DNA from: Flavobacterium weaverense
Lineage (GTDB): Bacteria > Bacteroidota > Bacteroidia > Flavobacteriales > Flavobacteriaceae
Reading direction: 5' to 3'
Assembly (NCBI RefSeq): GCF_003688495.1
Contig: NZ_REFH01000010.1
Coordinates: 124,001 to 188,000 of the forward strand
DNA length: 64,000 nucleotides
Shown here: positions 1 through 9,482 of the stretch, one piece after another
How positions within the stretch are numbered: position 1 is the stretch's first letter
Layout of the letters: each line of letters begins with the position of its first letter
The notes under the pieces: model-generated
Database searches by the model: none
The model's input: only the letters and a program-made list of their open reading frames with translations
Told to the model about the DNA's origin: nothing
Program-made: the position numbers and the translations under genes

Positions 1-16
1 TTAAAAAAATATAAGT

Positions 17-42
17 CTCATATTAATATGAGCCTTTTTTTA
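17..42 (+). terminator. Rho-independent terminator of a gene left of the window
   Basis: A perfect palindrome (CTCATATTAATATGAG, 17-32) is followed by CC and a run of T. This is the layout of an intrinsic terminator reading on the plus strand. The gene it ends lies outside the window. Confidence 0.6.
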
Positions 43-217
43 TCCCCACTTATCTCCCTGTTAGCTAAACACCGCAAAACTAAATTGCAATCCCCCCTAT
101 TATCTCATACCATTCCATCTCTTAAAGATAGAATGACTAAATACTTAGAAGAGAAATGCTCCGCTTTTGACAACAATTACTTCCGAATTAACAACTTTTC
201 TGCTCTAGATAAAACAA

Positions 218-248
218 AAAAAAAGATGCTACTGAGCATCTTTTTTTG
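218..248. terminator. Hairpin terminator at the 3' end of the HTH gene
   Basis: A-run, then the stem GATGCT / AGCATC with a short loop (ACTG), then a T-run. It overlaps the last codons and stop of the minus-strand regulator that ends at 229. The A-run on one side and T-run on the other allow termination in both directions. Confidence 0.55.
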
Positions 249-558
249 TTTTTAATACGAAATCATCATTTATTCTGGAACCATATTTTTCTTCAATTAA
301 TTTAAAAAAATCTGATAAATCAATTTTTTTGTAAAAACAAATAATCGCTAATGTTGATATCGGTACTCTATAAGGTTGATCCTCTATAATTTTTTTTATA
401 ATATGTCGATGCACTCCTAGTTCTTGAGCCTGGGGTAAAATAGGTCTATTAACATTCAACCATTCATTCCTAATATAATCACAGATGAATTGATCAAGCA
501 AGAATACAACTGCCTCTTTATTAGTATCTGAAGATTTATTATTTGTTTTTGTAGCCAT
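229..558 (-). CDS. Small XRE/HTH-like transcriptional regulator
   Basis: A 109-aa protein with a helix-turn-helix-like stretch at about residues 42-62 (PQAQELGVHRHIIKKIIED). It is followed by a segment at about 66-90 resembling the last helices of XRE-family DNA-binding domains (the ISTLAIICFYKKIDLSDFF part). No enzymatic or ligand domain is visible; the first 15 residues are polar and probably disordered. The stop lies in a terminator hairpin. A perfect inverted repeat lies 33-52 bases upstream of the start codon, which suggests autoregulation. The exact family is not certain; a DNA-binding role is the best reading. Confidence 0.7.
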   Translation of the reverse strand: MATKTNNKSSDTNKEAVVFLLDQFICDYIRNEWLNVNRPILPQAQELGVHRHIIKKIIEDQPYRVPISTLAIICFYKKIDLSDFFKLIEEKYGSRINDDFVLKTKKDAQ

Positions 559-590
559 TGAGACAAAAGAATATATTATTAACGATATTT

Positions 591-610
591 ACTGTCACGA
601 TAGTGACAGT
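591..610. promoter_or_regulatory. Perfect palindrome, probable operator of the HTH gene
   Basis: ACTGTCAC-GATA-GTGACAGT is two perfect 8-base half sites with a 4-base centre. It sits just upstream of the minus-strand HTH gene start at 558, where its promoter should be. Binding by the HTH protein is inferred from position only. Confidence 0.6.
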
Positions 611-1456
611 TTGATATTTTTTTACTATGTTTGTAATTGAATACATATATTTGCGTTTCTTCATTTAAAATATTTGAAGCATTCGCTTTGAATCTCGCCT
701 TTGAAAACTGGTAATTTTGCAACGAGATGATAAGTAAGATGCTCACGCCCCATGGCGTGGGCTCACTTATTGTTGCAAGGTATACCAGTACCCCAAAGGC
801 AATAAGCTGAGTTCCATGCCATTTTTTATGCGCAAAAGTCACTCGCTACTATTCTTAGCAAATCTTCTTCTTCTTATTTAAAGTTTCGCATAACAATCAA
901 TTTATTGAATTAGTAAGAAATACGCTGCCTGAGTCGGGCTGCAACTGGCAATGGCGGTGTACTTTCCTGTTTTTAAAATGCTAAATCCATCTGCCTATGC
1001 AGTAAGCACATAAAAATCATTTATAATCTGCGCAATCTGTGGCAAGAAGTTTAGGACAATTAACTTCGTTCAAGGTTGACATTACAAAAACCTTAGAACT
1101 CCGCGCCAAATAGGGTGGAGGATGGCATTTAAATAAATCGCGCGTAACAACTAAGAAATAATTGAAAATAGTATAAACTAATAATCCAGCTTATGGCGAA
1201 ATAAAAAACTACAACTACTAAAAACAGCTGCACCGCAATGGTTCCTTGAACTGAACACCTCTTTAATTTAATTTGAATTTAGTATTAAATGGTGCAGCTT
1301 ATTTAATAGCAATCGCTCGCAGACAACCGACAACATAAAACTAATAACATAAAATAGACAGCCAAAAACACATAACCGTAAACACATAACCGAAATCAGA
1401 TAATCGAAAACGGAAAACAGACAACGGAAAAAAGACAATACACAACAGAAAATAAA

Positions 1457-1795
1457 ACCAGATCGCCTTAACAGCACATAACATGATACCTAACCGATAC
1501 TTCTAAACAGTTAATCAATTAACCAATTAAACTCCTAACCACATAACACAAAACGCCTATGACTAAATATAAAAACCTTTGTGGCTAATCACATACTCGC
1601 TAACCCATAGCGGAAAACAGATAATAGATAACCGACAACAGATAACCGATAACCGCAACTAGAAAAAAAACCAGATCGCCTTAACAGCACATTACATGAT
1701 ACTAAACCGGTACCCTTAACCAGTTAACCAAATAACCACCTAACCAATTAATCATCTAACCACATAACACAAATCGCCTATGACAGAATAAAAAA
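1457..1795. repeat. Direct repeat pair of about 115 bp
   Basis: Copy 1 (about 1457-1575) and copy 2 (about 1669-1795) both begin AACCAGATCGCCTTAACAGC, pass through a CAGTTAA.CAA.TAACCA tract and end ACATAACACAAA.CGCCTATGAC. Copy 2 carries a few substitutions and a small insertion. The 95-bp spacer is made of the GATAACCGATAACC-type simple repeat. Confidence 0.75.
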
Positions 1796-1849
1796 CATAC
1801 TTAGAGACTTTAAGACATTTGACTTGAGGATTTTAAGACTTATAAAAAA

Positions 1850-1887
1850 AAGGCCCTCTAACTCTTCTTGGCGGACGAATAGAGGAC
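1850..1887. terminator. Hairpin upstream of the first SusC gene
   Basis: Stem GGCCCTCTA / TAGAGGACC (one G-U pair) with a loop of about 19 bases, preceded on the plus strand by a run of A. Read on the minus strand it looks like a terminator, but no minus-strand gene ends here. It may instead be a leader structure of the SusC mRNA. Confidence 0.4.
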
Positions 1888-1932
1888 CACAGCAAACAAA
1901 ACTGACGTCTCATTAAACTTTAAACCAAAATT

Positions 1933-4900
1933 ATGAAAAATTATTCATTAGGCAAGGGGATAAGGGCAATGGCGTATTCCTTCATTTTGGGAGTATCCTT
2001 GTTCTCCTCTTCAAGCAACGCCAATAATACATTGGCCTATGCAACAGTTCAGCAACAACAACCATCAAAAATTAGTGGTACGATCACAGATGGTATTGGG
2101 CCCGTACCAGGAGTAACTATTGCTGTCAAAGGAAAATCCCTCACCGTAATATCAGATTACAAAGGGGAGTATGTAATTGAAGCTTCTCCAACTGATATTC
2201 TGGTCTTCTCCTTCATGGGATTCAAAACAGTAGAGGTAAGCATTAGCTCACAAAAAATAGTAAATGTAGAACTCAAGGAAGACGCCACAGCTCTTCAAGA
2301 AGTAAAAATCAATGCCGGATACTATTCCGTCAAAGAAAAAGAACGAACTGGGAGTATTGCGAAAATCACATCAAAGGATATTGAGACGCAGCCGGTAACG
2401 AATGTACTTGCTGCTATGCAAGGCAGGATGGCTGGAGTTAATATTACGCAACAGACTGGAACCGGCGGTAGCAACTTCAGTATACAGATTCGTGGTTTGA
2501 ACAGTTTACGTAAGGATGGGAATGCCCCACTATATATTATTGATGGTGTACCCTATTCTTCGGAATCAATTGGGTATGGAATAACATCAACCAATATGCC
2601 CGGCCCTACCAGCCCCCTTAATAATATTAACCCCGCAGATATTGAAAGTATCGACGTATTGAAAGATGCCGATGCTACCGCCATTTACGGTTCACGCGGA
2701 TCGAATGGGGTAGTGCTTGTTTCAACCAAGAAAGGAAAAAAGGGTAAAACGAAATTTAGTGGAGCTTTATCTCAAGGCACTGGAAAAGTAGTGCGATATA
2801 TGAAGATGCTTAATACGGAACAATATCTGGCAATGCGTGCCGAGGCATTTGCCAATGACGGTATCACAACATACCCAGACGACGCCTACGATATCAATGG
2901 GACTTGGGATAAAAATCGATATACGGACTGGCAGAAAGAACTGATTGGTGGTACAGCACAAATAACTAACATAAATGCATCAGTATCCGGCGGTTCTGAC
3001 TTAACGCAATTTTTAATAAGTACTAATTATTCAAAAGAAACCACGGTATTTCCAGGTAATTTTGCCTACAAGAAAGCAAATGTACGCCTTAATGTTAATC
3101 ACGAATCAGAAGATAAAAAGTTCCGTATCAATTTTACGGGAGGTTATACGTTGCAAGGTAACAATCAACCTTCTACTGATCTGACTACAGAGGCTTCACT
3201 ACTTGCCCCAAATGCGCCAGCATTATACGATGAAGCGGGTAATTTGAATTGGGAAAATAATTCATTCAATAATCCTCTACGCAATTTAAACGGATTATTT
3301 AAAAGTAAAACCTATGATCTTGTTGCTAATACACTACTAAGTTATTCATTGATTAAAAATACAGAAGTCAAGGTAAATCTTGGCTATACAGACCTGAACC
3401 ACGGGGAAAGTAGTACGTTTCCTTCTACGATCTATAATCCTGCATTCAGCTTCGGGAGTGATATGTCCTATATATTCTACAACACTACTGCAAGGCAATC
3501 TTGGATCATTGAACCACAATTGAACTGGAAGGCATCTTTACGTGATATTAAAACGGACATCTTAATTGGAAGTACATTTCAACAGCAAAATAATAAACTA
3601 CAGGCTTTTCAAGGTAGCGGATTCACTAGTAATAGTTTGATTTACAACCCCGCAGCTGCCAGTACGACACAAGTAATGGCGCACAATGAATCCGTTTATA
3701 AATACCACTCTTTATTTGGTCGAATCAACCTTAACTGGAAAGAAAAGTACATTATGAACTTAACAGGACGTCGCGACGGATCTAGTCGTTTTGGTCCTGG
3801 GAACAACTTTGCATGGTTTGGTGCTGTAGGCTTTGCTTGGATTTTCTCCATAGAAGATTTTTTTAAAGACAACAATATACTAAGTTCAGGAAAACTTAGG
3901 ACAAGTTATGGTACTACAGGGAGCGATCAGATTGGTAATTATCAATTTCTAAACTCTTACAGTCCGGCTAATGCTTATTACCAAGGTGTTATAGGATTGC
4001 AGCCCACAAGATTGTATAATGCAAACTTTGGTTGGGAAACTAATAAAAAACTAGAAATAGCTATTGAGACTGGTTTTTTTGATGATCGATTATTTTTTAC
4101 AGCTGCGCTGTATCGCAATCGTTCTTCAGATCAGCTTGTAGGTATTCCTCTTCCCGGTACTACCGGGTTTGCATCCCTGCAATCTAACCTTGATGCTACA
4201 GTGGAGAATCGCGGTTTAGAATTAACTATACGAACGGTAAATTTGCAAACAAAAGATTTTAGCTGGATAAGCAGCCTAAATTTTTCTACAGCAAAAAATA
4301 AATTGATAAGTTTTCCGCATCTTGAAGAGTCTACATACAGCAATAAATATGTCATTGGTCAACCTTTAAATATACAAAAAGTGTATCAATATAATGGTAT
4401 TGATCCGCAAACTGGAATGTACTCTTTTGAAGATGTTAATGGAGACGGTAAAATTACAGCATTAGAAGACAAACAGACAATCAAGGATTTGAATCCATCT
4501 TACTTTGGAGGTGTTCATAACCAATTTAAATATAAACGCTGGAATCTTGATTTCCTCTTCCAGTTCGTGAAGCAGAAAAATTTTAATACCGCTGCTATGA
4601 TTGCCGTTCCAGGAACAAAGTTTAACCAACAAATAGCAGTGTTAGACCATTGGCAGCAACCTGGCGATGCAAGTACTACTCAAATTTACACCTCTGGGGC
4701 TAACCAAGCTGCTGTACAGGCACTTTATAATTATGTTGCAAGTGATGGCGTAATTTTGGACGCTTCGTATGTAAGACTAAAAAACATTGCACTAAGTTTT
4801 GACTTTCCAAATAAATGGTTTCCTAGTATGAATTGTAAGGCTAGGCTTGAATCTCAGAATCTGCTGACCATTACCTCCTTTAAAGGCTCCGATCCTGAAT

Positions 4901-4965
4901 CAACCAGTATTGGTTTTACACCTCCTTTGCGTGTCATCACTGCGGGTCTCCAATTTAACTTCTAA
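1933..4965 (+). CDS. SusC/RagA-type TonB-linked outer-membrane receptor
   Basis: 1010 aa, a normal length for the family. An N-terminal signal peptide (residues 1 to about 37) precedes a carboxypeptidase-D-like regulatory domain (about 46-115, starting KISGTITDG). A TonB plug follows, with the typical NVLAAMQGRMAGVNI stretch and PLYIIDGVPY. The C-terminal beta-barrel ends ITAGLQFNF. Such receptors import bound ligand across the outer membrane with a SusD lipoprotein lid, powered by TonB. It is the first gene of an operon with a SusD gene (19-base gap) and an S9 peptidase (overlapping), which suggests a peptide substrate rather than a glycan. No carbohydrate enzymes are nearby. Confidence 0.93.
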   Translation: MKNYSLGKGIRAMAYSFILGVSLFSSSSNANNTLAYATVQQQQPSKISGTITDGIGPVPGVTIAVKGKSLTVISDYKGEYVIEASPTDILVFSFMGFKTVEVSISSQKIVNVELKEDATALQEVKINAGYYSVKEKERTGSIAKITSKDIETQPVTNVLAAMQGRMAGVNITQQTGTGGSNFSIQIRGLNSLRKDGNAPLYIIDGVPYSSESIGYGITSTNMPGPTSPLNNINPADIESIDVLKDADATAIYGSRGSNGVVLVSTKKGKKGKTKFSGALSQGTGKVVRYMKMLNTEQYLAMRAEAFANDGITTYPDDAYDINGTWDKNRYTDWQKELIGGTAQITNINASVSGGSDLTQFLISTNYSKETTVFPGNFAYKKANVRLNVNHESEDKKFRINFTGGYTLQGNNQPSTDLTTEASLLAPNAPALYDEAGNLNWENNSFNNPLRNLNGLFKSKTYDLVANTLLSYSLIKNTEVKVNLGYTDLNHGESSTFPSTIYNPAFSFGSDMSYIFYNTTARQSWIIEPQLNWKASLRDIKTDILIGSTFQQQNNKLQAFQGSGFTSNSLIYNPAAASTTQVMAHNESVYKYHSLFGRINLNWKEKYIMNLTGRRDGSSRFGPGNNFAWFGAVGFAWIFSIEDFFKDNNILSSGKLRTSYGTTGSDQIGNYQFLNSYSPANAYYQGVIGLQPTRLYNANFGWETNKKLEIAIETGFFDDRLFFTAALYRNRSSDQLVGIPLPGTTGFASLQSNLDATVENRGLELTIRTVNLQTKDFSWISSLNFSTAKNKLISFPHLEESTYSNKYVIGQPLNIQKVYQYNGIDPQTGMYSFEDVNGDGKITALEDKQTIKDLNPSYFGGVHNQFKYKRWNLDFLFQFVKQKNFNTAAMIAVPGTKFNQQIAVLDHWQQPGDASTTQIYTSGANQAAVQALYNYVASDGVILDASYVRLKNIALSFDFPNKWFPSMNCKARLESQNLLTITSFKGSDPESTSIGFTPPLRVITAGLQFNF

Positions 4966-4984
4966 CTTTTAAATACAAACTAAA

Positions 4985-6412
4985 ATGACGACAAATAACT
5001 TACATCACTTTTGCTCCACTAACAGCGCGAAAGTACTATGGAAAATTAGGATAACTTTCGTATCTCTTTTTTTTATTTGCCTCAGTAGTTGTGATAGCTT
5101 TACTGAAACCGACATACCTACATCAGAACTCAACGAATTTGCAGTGTTTGAGCAAAAAAATACTGCAAATGCAGCTATGACTGACATATATGCCAAGATC
5201 AGAGATAATGGTATATTAACCGGTAAAACATATGGAACTGGTAAAATATTGGGACTTTATACAGATGAACTTTCTTGGTGGGGTGGAGACGCCGATCCCT
5301 CAAAGCAGTTTTACAGTAATAGTGTACAAGCTAATAATCTTGTTATAGCAGAATGGTGGAACTCAGCGTACAATGCAATTTATGCCAGTAACGCAATTAT
5401 TGAAGGTGTTACGGCTTCTACAGCACTATTAAAATCTGATAAGGATCAATTATTAGGGGAAGCAAAATTTGTTCGAGGACTTTTGTATTTTTATCTGATA
5501 CAGCTTTACGGAGATGTACCCTACATTACAACTACTGATTATACTGTAAACGTAAAAGTGAGCAGAATGCCGAAAGTTGAAATCTATAATAAAATAATTA
5601 AGGATCTAAATGAAGCCAGCGAGTTGCTTCCAAAAAATTATATTTCGGAAGGACGTGTGCGACCAAACTTTTATGCGGCAAAAGCGTTGCTTGCTCGTGT
5701 TTATCTTTACAATAGAAATTGGGATGAAGCGGCTAATAGTGCATCAGCTGTACTAAACAATACTGAAATTTACATTTGGCAAGAGGATCTTTCAAACGTT
5801 TTTCTAAAAACTAGTACGACCGCAATTTGGCAGCTTATGCCTCGTACCGCAATACGGAACTCTGATGATGCTTTTACGTTTATATTTAATTCAGGACCAC
5901 CACCGCAAGTTGCATTAAGCATGAACTTAGTCAATTCCTTTGAGTCAGGGGACTTACGCAAAAAACTTTGGACTCGCGCTATAACCAATGGTCCAAACAC
6001 TTGGCACCATGCTTATAAATATAAAAAATCAAGCACAAGTAACCCTCAACAGGAGTATAGTATTGTCCTACGTCTTTCTGAACAGTACTTGATACGAGCT
6101 GAAGCTCGCGCGCAACAAGGAGAACTTATAGGTGCAAAGGAAGACTTAAATAAAATAAGAAATACAGCAGGGCTTCCAAGTACTACAGCAGTAAGTCAGT
6201 CCGAAATAGTAATTGCAATCTTAAAAGAAAGACGTGTTGAGTTCTTTACGGAATTCGGACATAGATTTATGGACTTGAAACGCGCAGAACAACTAGATCT
6301 CGCCTTAAGAAATGTGAAGGAAAGCTGGAACACGACTGACAAACTTCTGCCAATACCACAGAACGAAATCAATTTAAATCCTGCAATTGCACCACAAAAT
6401 CCTGGGTACTAA
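4985..6412 (+). CDS. SusD/RagB-family outer-membrane lipoprotein
   Basis: 475 aa. A hydrophobic signal segment ends in the lipobox LSSC with Cys36 as the likely lipidated residue. The N-terminal tail before the signal is longer than usual, so a later start is possible. The middle has TPR-like helices (GEAKFVRGLLYFYLIQLYGDVPY), and the C-terminal part carries the family stretches EQYLIRAEARAQQGE and ILKERRVEFFTEFGHRFMDLKR. SusD proteins cap the SusC barrel and capture substrate at the cell surface. Its stop codon overlaps the start of the S9 peptidase gene (TAATG), indicating translational coupling. Confidence 0.92.
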   Translation: MTTNNLHHFCSTNSAKVLWKIRITFVSLFFICLSSCDSFTETDIPTSELNEFAVFEQKNTANAAMTDIYAKIRDNGILTGKTYGTGKILGLYTDELSWWGGDADPSKQFYSNSVQANNLVIAEWWNSAYNAIYASNAIIEGVTASTALLKSDKDQLLGEAKFVRGLLYFYLIQLYGDVPYITTTDYTVNVKVSRMPKVEIYNKIIKDLNEASELLPKNYISEGRVRPNFYAAKALLARVYLYNRNWDEAANSASAVLNNTEIYIWQEDLSNVFLKTSTTAIWQLMPRTAIRNSDDAFTFIFNSGPPPQVALSMNLVNSFESGDLRKKLWTRAITNGPNTWHHAYKYKKSSTSNPQQEYSIVLRLSEQYLIRAEARAQQGELIGAKEDLNKIRNTAGLPSTTAVSQSEIVIAILKERRVEFFTEFGHRFMDLKRAEQLDLALRNVKESWNTTDKLLPIPQNEINLNPAIAPQNPGY

Positions 6413-9045
6413 TGAGGGCACTACATTGTAATAGCAACAGGGCATTTCTAAATAGTTTGTGCCTGCAGGATTTTATACTTTTTATTTTCCTTGCTTTAGG
6501 TAACTGCCCGTCTTGGGGGCAGTTTAAGCAAATGAAAGAACTAGATGCACAAGAATACCATTTGTGGAGTTTACCGAGTATTGGAGAGATTACTTCTGAC
6601 GGAAAGTGGATGACCTATAGGATTAATTACGAAAAGGCAGATACACTAACCGTAAAAGGCATTGAGGGAGGTAAGAACTATCAGTTTGCCTCGGGTTTCA
6701 ATGGGCGGTTCTTCGATAGAGGAATGTTTGCTTGTCAAACTAAAGATAGCCTCCTTAGCATTGTAAATCTTAAAACAGGAAATAAAAAGTCTTTTGATAA
6801 AGTAACTGACTATGCCGTTGCAGGAAGATATTTACTTATTCTTAGACAGGAGAACGGGCTTAAGAGCCTTATTATTTCCGACGCAACAGCTAAAAAGCGA
6901 TATACCGAAAAGAATATTATTGAATTTAAAATCAGTCCTGACAATAATATGGTTGCGGTGACTATTTATACTGACGGAAGCTATTTTGTGAAAAATATTA
7001 CATTGGGAGAAAGGATACTTATACACCATATTTATCAAAATGCTTCAGCACAATGTAAGCGACTAACATGGTCCTCAGATAGTAAGAGTTTAGCTTTTTT
7101 ACAGATTGGAGATAAATCTTCGGAGCTTTACTGTTATCGACTCGATGGTGAAAAAATGATTTCATTTGGACCTTCCGATAAAACTAATTTTCCGAAAAAT
7201 AGCTACATAGATGCTGGCCAACCATTGGATTTCTCAAAGGATAATCAACGAATTTTTTTTAAGATGCGACAAGTCATAATTCCTACGAACACAACTGGCA
7301 AAAGCGATGTGCAAATTTGGAATGCAGCCGATAAATGGATTTATTCAGCAGAACAAATAATCAAGGGCTGGACAGTTAATCCCAAAATAGGTATGTTTGA
7401 GCCAGATACAGAACGCTTTTTGTTTATTACTGACACTATATTTCCAAAAGGCTTTTTGACTGCTGACAAGCGATACTCCGTATCATACAACCCTAAGGAA
7501 TATGAGCCGCAGACAAAACCAAAAGCAGATGTAGATTTGTACCTGACTGAGCTCTCGACCAATAAAAAGGAAATGTTGTTAAAGCGATTTCGAGGTGATG
7601 ATGACAATATACTGCTGTCTCCAACGGGTAAATATCTAAGTTACTTTAAGGAAAAGTGTTGGTTTGTTTTTGATGTTGGCAAAAAGACACATCTTAATCT
7701 GACTGCTGAGTGGAAGATTCCTTTAGACGAAGTTGAATTTGATATGGCCGGAGAAAGCCCCGCCTATGGATTGGCGGGATGGATGGCTAATGAAAAAAAA
7801 ATGTTAATTTATGATCAATTTGATATTTGGGCAGTGGCAGCTGATGGTTCTGGAAAGCAAAAATTAACTAATGGAAGGGAGAGGGGAGTTGTGTTTAGAA
7901 TAGTGCCACAAAATGATACTGAAAGGGGGTCATCAGACAACCATCACACAATTTTGGGAAACTATGATCTGGGAAAAGGTATAGTATTGCGTGCGACTAC
8001 AAGTAACCATCTCAAAAATGGTATTTTTTACTTAACAACAAAATCACTACAAGAGATTGTTTTTAAAGAAAAGGGAATATACAATATAACCAAAGCAAAC
8101 AAAGCGAATACATTTGCTTGGATTGAAGAAAACTACAATAATGCGCCGCAAATAATGACTTCTAATGAGGCGCAAAAACCTAAAATTTTGCTTGCCACAA
8201 ATCCGCAACATCATAACTATTTTTCGCATGAAGCCGAAGTTATTAATTATACGAATGCTAATGGGAAGACTTTACAAGGTATGCTTTATTATCCCTATAA
8301 TTATGAGGTAGGCAAAAAGTTTCCAATGGTCATGCATATCTACGAAAAACAGTTCGCTGAAATTCATAGATTTATACGACCAAGTCTTTATAATAGTACT
8401 GGATTCAATATAGCAAACCTGACAGCACAGGGTTATTTTGTATTCCTTCCAGATATTACATACACTATGGGGAACATTGGTGATTCTGCATTAAATTGCG
8501 TGGAAGCAGCTGTTTTGGCTGTAGTACAGAAAGAGGAAATTAATGAGGAGAAGATAGGATTAATTGGTCATTCCTTTGGTGGATTCGAAACGAATTATAT
8601 AATAGCTAAAAGCAAACTATTTGCTTGTGCCGTAGCAGGTTCCGCACCTACGAATTATATAAGTAATTATCTTTCGGAGGCGAAAAATACAAAACAGCCT
8701 AATTTTTTTATGATTGAATATGGACAAGCACGTATGGGTAAATCCCTTTTTGATGATACTGACATTTATTTGCGAAATTCACCCGTGCTTTTAGTCGCAG
8801 GCATTACAACCCCATTACTCTCGTGGACAGGATTAAAAGATTATCAGGTAAATTACACCCAGTCTTTTGAATTTTATATGGCAATGAGGCGCTTAGGCAA
8901 ATTTCATATTTTGCTGGCATTTCCAGACGAAGGTCATGGCATTTTGGACAGGACTCGTGATGCGGATCTAACTGAGAAAATTGAGCAATGGTTTGCATAT
9001 TTTTTAAAAGATAAAAATAAACCTAACTGGATCAATCCGACCTAA
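6412..9045 (+). CDS. S9-family (prolyl oligopeptidase-like) serine peptidase
   Basis: 877 aa: an N-terminal hydrophobic segment (about 20-36) consistent with export, a long beta-propeller-type region (about 55-600), then an alpha/beta-hydrolase domain. The catalytic triad is readable: Ser721 in GHSFGG, Asp810 in GLKDYQV and His842 in DEGHGI. S9 enzymes cut short peptides, often after proline. The gene overlaps the SusD stop by one base, so import and cleavage of a peptide are probably coupled. It is followed at once by a hairpin terminator. Family certain; substrate unknown. Confidence 0.9.
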   Translation: MRALHCNSNRAFLNSLCLQDFILFIFLALGNCPSWGQFKQMKELDAQEYHLWSLPSIGEITSDGKWMTYRINYEKADTLTVKGIEGGKNYQFASGFNGRFFDRGMFACQTKDSLLSIVNLKTGNKKSFDKVTDYAVAGRYLLILRQENGLKSLIISDATAKKRYTEKNIIEFKISPDNNMVAVTIYTDGSYFVKNITLGERILIHHIYQNASAQCKRLTWSSDSKSLAFLQIGDKSSELYCYRLDGEKMISFGPSDKTNFPKNSYIDAGQPLDFSKDNQRIFFKMRQVIIPTNTTGKSDVQIWNAADKWIYSAEQIIKGWTVNPKIGMFEPDTERFLFITDTIFPKGFLTADKRYSVSYNPKEYEPQTKPKADVDLYLTELSTNKKEMLLKRFRGDDDNILLSPTGKYLSYFKEKCWFVFDVGKKTHLNLTAEWKIPLDEVEFDMAGESPAYGLAGWMANEKKMLIYDQFDIWAVAADGSGKQKLTNGRERGVVFRIVPQNDTERGSSDNHHTILGNYDLGKGIVLRATTSNHLKNGIFYLTTKSLQEIVFKEKGIYNITKANKANTFAWIEENYNNAPQIMTSNEAQKPKILLATNPQHHNYFSHEAEVINYTNANGKTLQGMLYYPYNYEVGKKFPMVMHIYEKQFAEIHRFIRPSLYNSTGFNIANLTAQGYFVFLPDITYTMGNIGDSALNCVEAAVLAVVQKEEINEEKIGLIGHSFGGFETNYIIAKSKLFACAVAGSAPTNYISNYLSEAKNTKQPNFFMIEYGQARMGKSLFDDTDIYLRNSPVLLVAGITTPLLSWTGLKDYQVNYTQSFEFYMAMRRLGKFHILLAFPDEGHGILDRTRDADLTEKIEQWFAYFLKDKNKPNWINPT

Positions 9046-9065
9046 AATAAAACCGATTAGAAACA

Positions 9066-9103
9066 ACAACGCAGTTCCCATAAAGAACTGCATTGTTTTT
9101 TTG
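9066..9103 (+). terminator. Terminator of the SusC-SusD-S9 operon
   Basis: Stem GCAGTTC / GAACTGC with loop CCATAAA, then ATTG and a run of seven T. It lies between convergent genes and may also stop minus-strand transcripts weakly. Confidence 0.75.
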
Positions 9104-9117
9104 AAAAATTAGATGTA

Positions 9118-9399
9118 TCAAGGTTTGTACAATGGAATTGTACAATCATCATTTGCATCCATTTCATACAAGCGAGGGTTTCCGCTTATTTGTCCTACCG
9201 TACAAAAAACACCGTTGTTTGTAAGACTACAACTTTCCAGTCTTGGTACACATAGATTTTCACCACCTATGGTTTGTTTTTCATAAGGAGTGACAGCAAG
9301 CGCCTTTTTCGTAGTGCTGTTTACAGTAGTAAAAGCACTCGTTACCGCTAGTACAATAACTAGCATAGGCAAAATCAGTTTTGAAAATTCTGTTTTCAT
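9118..9399 (-). CDS. DUF6520-like small secreted four-cysteine peptide
   Basis: 93 aa. It has a clear Sec-type signal peptide (KLILPMLVIVLAVTSAFTTVNS, residues 7-28) and a short mature part with four cysteines (50, 57, 66, 86), enough for two disulfide bonds. The pattern matches what I recall of the DUF6520 family of Flavobacteriaceae; that is memory, not a search. It lies 83 bases downstream of the MauE-type gene on the same strand, so the two are probably co-transcribed, and it faces the SusC/SusD/S9 operon. Function unknown; an exported disulfide-bonded peptide fits the context. Confidence 0.7.
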   Translation of the reverse strand: MKTEFSKLILPMLVIVLAVTSAFTTVNSTTKKALAVTPYEKQTIGGENLCVPRLESCSLTNNGVFCTVGQISGNPRLYEMDANDDCTIPLYKP

Positions 9400-9482
9400 A
9401 ATAAATTAATTTATTGTTATTGCTTACTCTATTGTAAAGGTTTTCAGCTTCCCCTAATTATTGCCATTAAGATTTCGACTTT

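Larger units (their letters stand above)
843..1932. other. Long gene-poor, repeat-rich gap
   Basis: No convincing coding region on either strand. From about 1330 the sequence consists of degenerate units of the type ATAACCGAAAACAGATAACC and phrases such as CTTTGTGGCTAATCACATAC. These recur at 19.6-19.8 and 22.1-22.4 kb. A direct repeat pair lies inside it, and a hairpin closes it just before the SusC gene. Confidence 0.7.

Noticed and set aside
28..255. 75-aa open frame at the left edge, plus strand
   Set aside because: It spans two terminator-like hairpins and the end of the minus-strand HTH gene and has no recognisable family text.
579..842. 87-aa minus-strand frame with a hydrophobic middle
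   Set aside because: It runs into the palindromic operator, has no family signature, and the surrounding gap looks like decayed sequence. It could be a remnant, but support is too weak.
1268..1477. 69-aa hydrophobic frame on the minus strand
   Set aside because: It is made of translated simple repeats (Cys/Leu/Phe-rich), overlapping the ATAACCGAAAACAG tract.
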